In this document: in pieces, positions 1-5,091 of the stretch | Numbering within the stretch: the first letter of the stretch is position 1 | Layout of the letters: every line of letters begins with the position of its first letter | NCBI GenBank assembly: GCA_946885925.1 | Contig: CAMPHP010000319.1 | Location: 1 to 5,091, forward strand | DNA length: 5,091 nucleotides | Direction: 5' to 3' | DNA from: an uncultured Litorilinea sp. | GTDB lineage: Bacteria > Chloroflexota > Anaerolineae > Caldilineales > Caldilineaceae | The notes under the pieces: generated by a model | Seen by the model: only the letters and a program-made list of their open reading frames with translations | Database searches by the model: none | Told to the model about the DNA's origin: nothing | Position numbers and translations under genes: made by a program

Positions 1-894
1 ATCCTTGCCAATCCGGCAGCAGCTCAGCCAAACCGGCCGTTTTGGGACCGGATGCGGGGATCCGATGCGTGGGATTGGGCACAGGTGGTGGGGCGGCATC
101 TCCTGCTGCTGCCGCTAACTCTGATGTTCATCTTCCCGTGGTTCTGGATGATCACGACATCGCTCAAGTCGCCAGAGCAGATACTACAGTTCCCACCGCA
201 GTGGATCCCCAATCCCATTTCGTTTCGGGCATATCCAGAGGCGTTTGCCGATGCACAAATGCTGTTATACGGGCGCAACACGCTTTTTCTATGCGTGGTC
301 AATGTGATTGGTGCGGTGATATCCAATAGCCTTGTGGCTTATGGGTTCTCACGCATCCGGTGGCCTGGCCGCGAGATTGTATTCATAGGCGTGCTAGCGA
401 CCATGATGTTGCCGTATCAAGTACGGATGGTCCCCTTGTACATCATCTTCTCCAAAATGAACTGGGTCAATACGTACCTGCCGCTAATTGTGCCAACCTA
501 TTTTGCGAGCCCATTCTTTATTTTCATGTTGCGCCAGTTCTTCCGAACGATTCCAGATGACTTGACCGATGCCGCACGCATTGACGGCGCGTCAGAACTT
601 CGCATCCTATGGAGTATCTTTATCCCTTTGGTAAAGCCAGCGATTGCCGTGATTGGGCTGTTTGAGTTTATCGGCAATTGGAATGCTTTCCTAGAGCCAC
701 TGATCTACCTAAATGATACACAATTGTGGACGCTGACGTTGGGTATCTTGGGGTTGCGCATGCAGTACGGGCTGTCGAACTATGCCACGATTATGGCTGC
801 GATCTGTATGGCGCTGGCACCGATCGTCATTCTCTTTTTCCTAACGCAGCGCACCTTTATTGAAGGCATCGCTCTGACCGGGCTGAAGGGATAA
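1..894 (+). CDS. Carbohydrate ABC transporter permease, MalG-type (5' end probably outside window)
   Basis: This is an inner-membrane channel subunit of a CUT1-type sugar importer, the partner of the permease that follows. The frame is open from base 1. TM1 lies near residues 33-53, counted from the first codon in the window, and ends in the family-typical PWFWMITTSLKS. A TM2 around residues 91-112 ends in VAYGFSRI, and further on MLPYQVRMVPLY matches the MalG family. The ATPase-docking EAA loop starts at D190-A-A, with the invariant Gly at 196 (DAARIDGAS), followed by IPLVKP. The sequence ends in an amphipathic tail GIALTGLKG. An ATG at base 52 would give 280 residues, a normal family length, but it has no Shine-Dalgarno site, only GGGA four bases away. 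I therefore prefer a start upstream of the window, although the ATG cannot be excluded. The sugar substrate cannot be read from the sequence. Confidence 0.93.
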   Translation: MLANPAAAQPNRPFWDRMRGSDAWDWAQVVGRHLLLLPLTLMFIFPWFWMITTSLKSPEQILQFPPQWIPNPISFRAYPEAFADAQMLLYGRNTLFLCVVNVIGAVISNSLVAYGFSRIRWPGREIVFIGVLATMMLPYQVRMVPLYIIFSKMNWVNTYLPLIVPTYFASPFFIFMLRQFFRTIPDDLTDAARIDGASELRILWSIFIPLVKPAIAVIGLFEFIGNWNAFLEPLIYLNDTQLWTLTLGILGLRMQYGLSNYATIMAAICMALAPIVILFFLTQRTFIEGIALTGLKG

Positions 895-909
895 TAGGAG
901 ATAATACTG

Positions 910-1824
910 ATGGCTACACGCCCTTTGTCAAACATACAATGGACGCGACGAGAGCGACAGAGTTTGGTCCTGGGTTTGTTATTTATTTCGCCCTGGTTAA
1001 TCAACGCTCTGTTTCTGCAACTCTATCCCTTCCTTGCATCTATGTACTATAGTTTGACCTACTACAATGTGTTTCAGCCGGCACACTTCATTGGCCTGGA
1101 AAACTACCGCGTCATGCTGTTTGACGACAAGCTGTTTTGGATCTCACTGTACAACACGATCTACTTCACGCTCTTTTCGATTAGCGGCGGAACAATTCTG
1201 GCCATTGTCATTGCCATCATGTTGAACATGAATGTACAGTTCCGGCCTTTCTATCGTGCGATCTATTATCTGCCGACAGTGACACCAACGGTCGCCAATG
1301 CGGTGTTGTGGCTGTGGCTCTTTAACCCGCTTTATGGCCCTATCAATGCGGCGCTCAAGGCGACCGGTCTTTCGTCGCCAAGTTGGTTGGGCGATCCGAA
1401 CTGGGCCAAGCCAGCGCTCATCATCATGAGCTATTGGGGGCTGGGGCAGGCGATGATTATCTATCTTGCGAGTCTCCAGGATGTACCGCGTGAGATGATC
1501 GAGGCAGCGGAATTGGACGGTGCCAACTGGTTTCAGCGAACCTTGCGCGTGACACTACCACTGATTAGCCCCGTGATCTTTTTCAACGCGGTCACGGGCA
1601 TGATCGGTTCATTCCAGTATTTTGCCGAAGCGTATGTGATGACCAAAGGCGGACCTGGTGACGCCACCCTTTTTTATGGGCTCTACCTATACAATTCGGC
1701 GTTTGGCTATTTCAAAATGGGGTATGCGTCGGCATTAGCGTGGGTGCTTTTCATCTTAATTCTCTTGATCACAATGCTCGCCTTTCGCGTTTCGCGGCGG
1801 CATGTGCATTATCAAGGTGGATAG
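910..1824 (+). CDS. Sugar ABC transporter permease, MalF/UgpA-type
   Basis: This is the second membrane subunit of the CUT1-type sugar importer, expected to pair with the preceding MalG-type protein and bind the ATPase dimer through its EAA loop. It has 304 residues, normal for the family without the extra MalF N-terminal domain. A basic N-terminus (RRERQ, residues 13-17) leads into TM1 (about 19-43). The family hallmark FIGLENY is at 60-66. TM segments follow around 80-105 and 115-135, and the EAA loop is E198-A-A with Gly204 and LP at 216-217. The late TKGGP motif, typical of MalF-like permeases, is present, and the tail is basic (RVSRRHVHYQGG). The start is fixed by TAGGAG at 895-900, nine bases before the ATG and directly after the upstream stop, so the two genes are co-transcribed. 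The MalG-MalF order is the reverse of the usual one. No terminator follows directly. Confidence 0.95.
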   Translation: MATRPLSNIQWTRRERQSLVLGLLFISPWLINALFLQLYPFLASMYYSLTYYNVFQPAHFIGLENYRVMLFDDKLFWISLYNTIYFTLFSISGGTILAIVIAIMLNMNVQFRPFYRAIYYLPTVTPTVANAVLWLWLFNPLYGPINAALKATGLSSPSWLGDPNWAKPALIIMSYWGLGQAMIIYLASLQDVPREMIEAAELDGANWFQRTLRVTLPLISPVIFFNAVTGMIGSFQYFAEAYVMTKGGPGDATLFYGLYLYNSAFGYFKMGYASALAWVLFILILLITMLAFRVSRRHVHYQGG

Positions 1825-1827
1825 ACT

Positions 1828-1947
1828 ATGGACTGCTTCGCCATATTGACTTGCTCCACACAAAGCGTTGCCACAGTTGGAATACGCCTCGACATGGCCG
1901 CAAATCGTTCATCAATCCTTTTCCAGCCGAGTGCATTGACAGCCTAA
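1828..1947 (+). CDS. Possible 39-residue small ORF after the permease operon
   Basis: The ORF begins with ATG three bases after the permease stop codon and ends at TAA. A good Shine-Dalgarno-like AAGGTGG (1814-1820) sits seven bases before the ATG, so ribosomes finishing the permease could re-initiate here. The product starts MDCFAILTC and has two early cysteines, but it has no convincing membrane helix, motif or family resemblance that I recognise. Its 3' end overlaps the -35 box of the promoter at 1936-1964. It may be a real small protein, the remnant of a lost operon gene, or chance. The spacing is the only positive evidence. Confidence 0.2.
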   Translation: MDCFAILTCSTQSVATVGIRLDMAANRSSILFQPSALTA

Positions 1948-1964
1948 TGAGATTCTGATATGCT
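1936..1964 (+). promoter_or_regulatory. Strong sigma-70-type promoter with extended -10
   Basis: A perfect TTGACA (-35, 1936-1941) is separated by exactly 17 bases from TATGCT (-10, 1959-1964). The -10 is preceded by TG plus one base (1956-1958), an extended -10 element. Transcription would start near 1971. No convincing protein start follows for almost 300 bases, so the promoter serves either a small RNA ending at the terminator at 2131-2165 or a long leader of the methyltransferase gene. The combination of consensus -35, ideal spacing and TGn is unlikely in random sequence, but no expression evidence is available here. Confidence 0.6.
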
Positions 1965-1970
1965 TCTTCT

Positions 1971-2165
1971 ATCACCATAAGGAATCTTTTGGGTTCTGCA
2001 ACTATGCTTGATTATCGAATCTCCTACGCAATTTATAGTGACTTTACAACTGGAGGCCGCTCCTTTACCTTAGGAGGAGTGTGCCCTGCGCCAGCCAAGT
2101 TATGTTAACTTGACGTAGTTTTTGCCTTGCAGCCGTGGACATCTCCTCTTGTCCACGGCTTTTTT
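1971..2165 (+). ncRNA. Candidate small RNA or attenuated leader (~195 nt)
   Basis: A strong promoter and a strong intrinsic terminator bracket this stretch, which has no credible protein gene. Inside are nested complementary segments: CTGCAA 1996-2001 with TTGCAG 2127-2132, CTATG 2002-2006 with CGTAG 2114-2118, ACTT 2041-2044 with AAGT 2097-2100, CTGG 2050-2053 with CCAG 2091-2094, and CTCCT 2060-2064 with AGGAG 2072-2076. A small side hairpin GATT/AATC lies at 2010-2021. Together they allow an irregular rod with a central open region. The outermost helix shares two bases with the terminator stem. I see no SRP RNA, RNase P, tmRNA or T-box signature. The size and rod shape recall 6S RNA, but that is too weak to name it. 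Alternatively this is a leader whose terminator attenuates the methyltransferase gene. Confidence 0.4.
2131..2165 (+). terminator. Intrinsic terminator with perfect 11-bp stem
   Basis: AGCCGTGGACA (2131-2141) pairs perfectly with TGTCCACGGCT (2150-2160) around an eight-base pyrimidine loop TCTCCTCT. A run of six T (2160-2165) follows, the first of which is the last stem base. This is a textbook rho-independent terminator on the + strand. It ends whatever starts at the 1936-1964 promoter and any read-through from the permease operon. Its loop is complementary to the purine stretch at 2073-2079. Confidence 0.9.
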
Positions 2166-2193
2166 GATCCTGCTGACGCAACGAACCAGCACA

Positions 2194-2223
2194 AAGGCCG
2201 TGGGCAATTGCTCCCACGGCCTT
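2194..2223 (+). terminator. Second hairpin, weak terminator or leader structure
   Basis: AAGGCCGTGGG (2194-2204) pairs perfectly over 11 bp with CCCACGGCCTT (2213-2223) around an eight-base loop. The following bases (CTTCTCATTG) are only moderately T-rich, so termination would be weaker than at the hairpin 30 bases upstream. It shares the core GCCGTGG/CCACGGC with that hairpin. It lies 43 bases before the methyltransferase ATG, so it may be a back-up terminator or part of that gene's 5' untranslated region. Confidence 0.55.
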
Positions 2224-2265
2224 CTCATTGTTGCCATTCATCCATTCGCAAAGATAGGTTCGATT

Positions 2266-3060
2266 ATGCGTATCACAAGCCTGCAAAACCTACATGTCAA
2301 AAATTGCGTTAAACTACAGCAGCGAAAAGAGCGGGATCGACAGCAAAAAATGATGATTGAGGGGTATCGAGCGATTCTACAGGCACTACAAAATCGCTAC
2401 CCTCTCCATACGCTCTATTACTGCCCGGAATTCTTCTACGGCCATCACGAATCATCCTTGCTCAGCATGGCAGAGCAAGCTGGCGCACTTCTACTGGAGG
2501 TTGCCGCGGGGCCTTTCCAGAAGATGGCCGTTGCGCCCCGACCCGATGGACTACTCGCCCTGGCTCCACAGATTCGCCGCACACTGAATGGATATCACCC
2601 GCGACCAACGGCTTTCTTTCTGGTGGCAGAAGCCATCGAGAAGCCGTCTAACTTGGGAGCTATCATCCGCTCCGCCGATGGTGCCGGTGCAGAGGCGGTT
2701 ATCGTCTGTGATTCTCAGGTTGACATGTTCCACCCGGATGTCGTGCGCGCCAGCGTGGGCACCTTTTTTACAATTCCACTCCTGGCAGCCAGCCCACGAC
2801 AGACGCTCCAGTGGTGCGAAGCACATGGTATTTTGAGCATGGCCGCGACACCGCAAGCCGAAGTGCTCTATACGCATGTGAACATGTGCGGTCCTGTCGC
2901 GATCATTGTCGGCAACGAACAACGGGGTCTTAGCAGTGAATGGCTACACGGAGCGGATTTGACGATCAGGCTGCCCATGCATGGACAGATCAACTCGCTC
3001 AATGTTGCAGTCGCCGCTGCGCTGTTGTTGTATGAGGTGGTGCGCCAGCGCACTTGTTGA
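2266..3060 (+). CDS. TrmH/SpoU-family RNA 2'-O-ribose methyltransferase
   Basis: This enzyme transfers a methyl group from S-adenosylmethionine to a ribose 2'-hydroxyl of rRNA or tRNA in the cytoplasm. The protein has 264 residues, typical of the two-domain form. A SpoU substrate-binding domain spans about 1-105, starting MRITSLQNLHVKN with the IEGYRAI segment after it. The knotted SPOUT domain follows and carries motif 1 with N129 and R135 (EKPSNLGAIIR), motif 2 at 214-223 (IVGNEQRGLS, E218), and motif 3 at 236-249 (LPMHGQINSLNVAV, S244 and N246). All expected catalytic and cofactor-knot residues are present. The frame is open further 5', back to a TTG at 2122, but that extension runs through two hairpins and has no family similarity. 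The ATG at 2266 matches the family N-terminus and has only a weak TAGGT site. The exact RNA target (RlmB-, TsnR- or TrmH-like) cannot be assigned. Confidence 0.93.
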   Translation: MRITSLQNLHVKNCVKLQQRKERDRQQKMMIEGYRAILQALQNRYPLHTLYYCPEFFYGHHESSLLSMAEQAGALLLEVAAGPFQKMAVAPRPDGLLALAPQIRRTLNGYHPRPTAFFLVAEAIEKPSNLGAIIRSADGAGAEAVIVCDSQVDMFHPDVVRASVGTFFTIPLLAASPRQTLQWCEAHGILSMAATPQAEVLYTHVNMCGPVAIIVGNEQRGLSSEWLHGADLTIRLPMHGQINSLNVAVAAALLLYEVVRQRTC

Positions 3061-3093
3061 TCGCCACAAGATTCTAGCTCTGCGATTTGACTA

Positions 3094-3139
3094 GATCCGG
3101 CGGAGCCAGCGGGCTACCCTCCGCTGGCTCCGCCGGATC
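3094..3139. repeat. Perfect 19-bp GC-rich inverted repeat
   Basis: GATCCGGCGGAGCCAGCGG (3094-3112) is the exact reverse complement of 3121-3139, with an eight-base spacer GCTACCCT. It starts 33 bases after the methyltransferase stop. The hairpin is very stable, but no T-run follows on either strand, so it is not a classic intrinsic terminator. It may act as an mRNA-stabilising 3' hairpin, a terminator of unusual type, or a dispersed REP-like element. It is clearly richer in GC than the surrounding intergenic DNA. Confidence 0.9.
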
Positions 3140-3222
3140 CCTCGTACAACAGATTGCCCCAACCGTTACATCATTGTGCCCTCTGTGAGACCGCATTTTC
3201 ACCAATCCCCTGATCAATACCC

Positions 3223-3251
3223 TACACACAGCCCGATTTTTCCGCTATACT
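3223..3251 (+). promoter_or_regulatory. Likely promoter of the molybdoenzyme gene
   Basis: TATACT (3246-3251) differs from the -10 consensus by one base. TACACA (3223-3228), 17 bases upstream, matches four of six -35 positions. Transcription would start near 3257-3259, leaving a leader of about 75 bases before the ATG at 3334, or starting almost exactly on the ATG of the short ORF at 3260. No operator-like palindrome is evident beside it. Confidence 0.45.
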
Positions 3252-3259
3252 AACAGCCA

Positions 3260-3337
3260 ATGAGCGACCATGCTCCAACGATACACAGGCCGCACCACGG
3301 AGGTGTTGCCGGACTACAGAGAGGTAGACCAGCATGA
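3260..3337 (+). CDS. Possible 25-codon upstream ORF, ATGA-coupled
   Basis: The ORF starts with ATG at 3260, one to three bases after the predicted transcription start, so it would be translated as a leaderless message; no Shine-Dalgarno site precedes it. The product begins MSDHAPTIHRPHHGG and is rich in His, Arg and Gly. Its TGA stop (3335-3337) overlaps the ATG of the molybdoenzyme gene as ATGA, the classic arrangement for translational coupling. It could be a leader peptide controlling that gene, or chance: an open frame of 25 codons is not rare. Confidence 0.2.
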   Translation: MSDHAPTIHRPHHGGVAGLQRGRPA

Positions 3338-4380
3338 TTGTGCGCGATTTAGAAGTAGAAAACCTCGAGTACCCCTTTGCCACGCTCAATAGCTTTATTA
3401 CCCCCACGGCTGAGTTCTATATTCGCAACCATTATCCCTATCCAACAATGGACGCGCAGACATGGCGAATGACTGTAGAGGGCAGGGTCGAGCATCCTCT
3501 GGTCCTGACCTATGCCGAACTCCGGCAGCTTCCGGCGGAGACGATTACGGTAACAATGGAATGTGCTGGTAACAACCGCTCATTTCTCACACCAAAGACA
3601 GAGGGTGTGCAGTGGGGACAGGGGGCTGTCGGTAATGCCACGTGGACAGGCGTTCCACTGCGAGCCATCCTGGCGCGTGCCGGAGTCCTGCCAGATGCGC
3701 TTGAAGTGATCGTTGAAGGAGCAGACAAGGGAGAAATCAAAGAGCCACCCAAACCGGATGGCGAAATTCACTATACACGCAGCCTACCACTCGATGACCC
3801 TATCCTCGCCGATGCACTGCTTGCCTACGCAATGAATGGCGAGGAATTGCCGCTGGCACATGGCTACCCGCTGCGGCTGATTGTGCCTGGTTGGTATGGC
3901 ATGGCGTCGGTCAAGTGGGTGACGCGGCTCATTGTCACAGCCAAACCATTTCACGGCTACTATCAATCAATTGATTATGCGATATGGGAGCGCATTGATG
4001 GCATCCCCACCCGTGTCCCCATCACCACCATGCAGACCAAAGCATCCATTGCTCGCCCCGAATTCCAAGAGGAGATCCCACTCCACACGCCGTTTTGTAT
4101 CAACGGTGCCGCATGGAGTGGGAAAGCTACAATTGCCAAGGTCGAGATTAGCCTAGACGGAGGCCAGAGTTGGCACGCGGCGCAACTACTTGGGGAGCCA
4201 GTTCGTTATGCGTGGCGGCTATGGAAATATGACGCGCCCCCCTTTACCCGTCCCGGCTCCTACACCATCATGGCAAGAGCCACCGACACAGCAGGTTGTA
4301 CACAGGCAATGCAGCGCCAGCCGGATCGCGAAAACTACGTGATTAGCCACGTGATCCCAGTGCCCATCACGGTACGTTAA
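3334..4380 (+). CDS. Molybdopterin-dependent oxidoreductase, sulfite oxidase family (cytosolic)
   Basis: This 348-residue protein has the sulfite oxidase fold, with a molybdopterin domain (about 20-220) followed by an Ig-like Mo-co dimerisation domain (about 235-345). YIRNHYPYP (29-37) places R31 at the expected substrate-pocket arginine. MECAGNNR (75-82) supplies C77, the expected molybdenum ligand. HGYPLRLIVPGWYG (176-189) and SVKW (192-195) follow, then Y215 in SIDY at the position of the conserved active-site tyrosine. ISLDGGQSWH (272-281) marks the C-terminal domain. There is no signal peptide, twin-arginine motif, cytochrome b5 domain or haem site, so the enzyme should be cytosolic and needs a separate electron acceptor. 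The usual G-A-R-x-V-K-W reads G-M-A-S-V-K-W, so sulfite as substrate is not assured. The start has GAGAGG (3319-3324) nine bases before the ATG. Confidence 0.93.
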   Translation: MIVRDLEVENLEYPFATLNSFITPTAEFYIRNHYPYPTMDAQTWRMTVEGRVEHPLVLTYAELRQLPAETITVTMECAGNNRSFLTPKTEGVQWGQGAVGNATWTGVPLRAILARAGVLPDALEVIVEGADKGEIKEPPKPDGEIHYTRSLPLDDPILADALLAYAMNGEELPLAHGYPLRLIVPGWYGMASVKWVTRLIVTAKPFHGYYQSIDYAIWERIDGIPTRVPITTMQTKASIARPEFQEEIPLHTPFCINGAAWSGKATIAKVEISLDGGQSWHAAQLLGEPVRYAWRLWKYDAPPFTRPGSYTIMARATDTAGCTQAMQRQPDRENYVISHVIPVPITVR

Positions 4381-4393
4381 GCGCTAGCGGTCA

Positions 4394-5091
4394 CTACGAA
4401 TGCATCACAAAGCCGCCGTCAACATTGACACATTGCCCTGTCACATTGTTGGCGCGGTCTGATGCCAAGAAGACTGCCATGTCCCCCATATCTTCTGGCG
4501 TCTGCCAGCGATTGAGCGGCACTACCTTGGCGATCTTCTGCGCGCCCCACGTTTCGAAGTCTACTCGCTGCTCTGGGGGCAAGTTCTTCATCTGCCCCTC
4601 CCACACACCACGGTTCAAGGGAGTGGAGACCATACCAGGATTGAGCACATTGACACGCACATTATAAGGTGCAAGGTCTTTGGCCGCGCATTGGGCAAAG
4701 TTAATCATCCCTGCCTTGGCTGCACTGTAGGGCGGATCGGTCTGCGAACCGATCTGCCCTGCCACCGAAGCGATAAACAGCCATGTGCCATGTCGTCGTT
4801 CCACAAAGCCAGGCACAAAGGCATGAGCAGTATTGACTGCGCCCTGTAGATTGACCTCCAACACCCGCGGCCAATCGCTGGGTTCCAGATTCCAGAAGGG
4901 GAAGCCCCCCTTGCCCGACCCCATTCCCGCGGCATAGACCAGATGATCTGCTCCTCCGAACGTATCATCGATCTCGGCCACAGCGCGCTGCATCGCTGCA
5001 TAATCCGTTACATCAGCGACCACACCTAACGTCTGCACGCTGTATTGCTCGGTCAATTCCAGCGCCGTTACTTTCACCGTCTCTGCGCGGT
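4394..5091 (-). CDS. SDR-family NAD(P)-dependent dehydrogenase (N-terminus outside window)
   Basis: This is a classical short-chain dehydrogenase/reductase. About 231 residues are in view; the usual length is near 250-260, so the N-terminal TGxxxGxG cofactor loop lies beyond base 5091. Visible motifs, counted from the first full codon (5087-5089), are VADVTD (adenine-binding Asp), VYAAG in place of NNAG, catalytic N80 (EVNLQG), S108 (FIAS), Y121 and K125 (YSAAK), then NPGMVSTP and the C-terminal VTGQCVNVDGGF. The tetrad N-S-Y-K is complete with normal spacing. A GTG at 5075-5077 could be read as a start, but the frame is open through it and the fold needs more sequence. The substrate is unknown: FabG-like ketoacyl reduction or polyol/sugar oxidation are both possible. 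It converges on the molybdoenzyme gene, 13 bases apart, with no visible terminator between them. Confidence 0.93.
   Translation of the reverse strand, partial: RAETVKVTALELTEQYSVQTLGVVADVTDYAAMQRAVAEIDDTFGGADHLVYAAGMGSGKGGFPFWNLEPSDWPRVLEVNLQGAVNTAHAFVPGFVERRHGTWLFIASVAGQIGSQTDPPYSAAKAGMINFAQCAAKDLAPYNVRVNVLNPGMVSTPLNRGVWEGQMKNLPPEQRVDFETWGAQKIAKVVPLNRWQTPEDMGDMAVFLASDRANNVTGQCVNVDGGFVMHS

Noticed and set aside
24..326. Open frames on the opposite strand of the first permease and similar long antisense frames over the methyltransferase and SDR genes
   Set aside because: They are shadows of well-supported genes, with no recognisable motifs or ribosome sites.
2081..2113. A 10-codon leader peptide starting at GTG 2081 behind AGGAGG
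   Set aside because: The spacing of three bases between AGGAGG and GTG is too short, and the peptide shows no codon run typical of attenuation leaders. It is kept only as a remote possibility within the leader hypothesis.
1971..2165. Assignment of the non-coding region to SRP RNA, RNase P RNA, tmRNA or a T-box
   Set aside because: None of the conserved signature sequences of these families could be found by eye.
2122..2265. A 48-codon 5' extension of the methyltransferase gene starting at TTG 2122
   Set aside because: It runs through the strong terminator and the second hairpin, has no family similarity, and the TrmH N-terminus begins exactly at the ATG at 2266.
4380..4393. A shared bidirectional terminator between the convergent molybdoenzyme and SDR genes
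   Set aside because: Only a six-base palindrome AGCGCT is present, with no stable stem or T-run in the 13-base gap.
5075..5077. GTG as the start of the SDR gene
   Set aside because: The frame stays open to the window edge, and the protein would lack the essential N-terminal cofactor-binding strand and glycine loop.

Overview
The window reads as ordinary bacterial chromosome with moderate GC and genes carrying Shine-Dalgarno sites. The mix of a carbohydrate ABC transporter, a SpoU/TrmH RNA methyltransferase, a sulfite-oxidase-type molybdoenzyme without a signal peptide, and an SDR dehydrogenase would suit a Chloroflexota-like environmental bacterium. That placement is a guess from gene style only; no phylogenetic marker is present.

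Layout. Bases 1-1824 hold the end of a sugar-importer operon on the + strand: a MalG-type permease (its beginning probably lies before the window), then a MalF-type permease 15 bases later with its own Shine-Dalgarno site. Both carry the cytoplasmic EAA loop, so together they should form the heterodimeric membrane channel of a CUT1-type importer. The binding protein and ATPase are not in view. Bases 1825-2265 are a 441-base gap with no convincing protein gene but clear transcription signals: a near-consensus extended -10 promoter (1936-1964), about 160 bases of foldable sequence, a strong intrinsic terminator (2131-2165), and a second hairpin (2194-2223) that reuses the same stem core. This could encode a free small RNA of about 195 nt, or it could be an attenuated leader for the next gene. 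It is the most interesting part of the window.

Bases 2266-3060 encode a TrmH/SpoU-family 2'-O-ribose methyltransferase. The following gap (3061-3333) contains a perfect 19-bp GC-rich inverted repeat without a T-run, then a plausible promoter (3223-3251) and a possible leaderless 25-codon upstream ORF whose stop overlaps the next start as ATGA. Bases 3334-4380 encode a cytosolic molybdopterin oxidoreductase of the sulfite oxidase fold. On the - strand, 4394-5091 is the C-terminal part of an SDR dehydrogenase that runs out of the window; it converges on the molybdoenzyme gene with only 13 bases between the two stop codons.

Apart from the two permeases, the genes do not form an obvious pathway and look like independent transcription units. 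No tRNA, rRNA, CRISPR array, insertion sequence or phage gene was seen. No new protein system is evident; the novelty candidates are non-coding.
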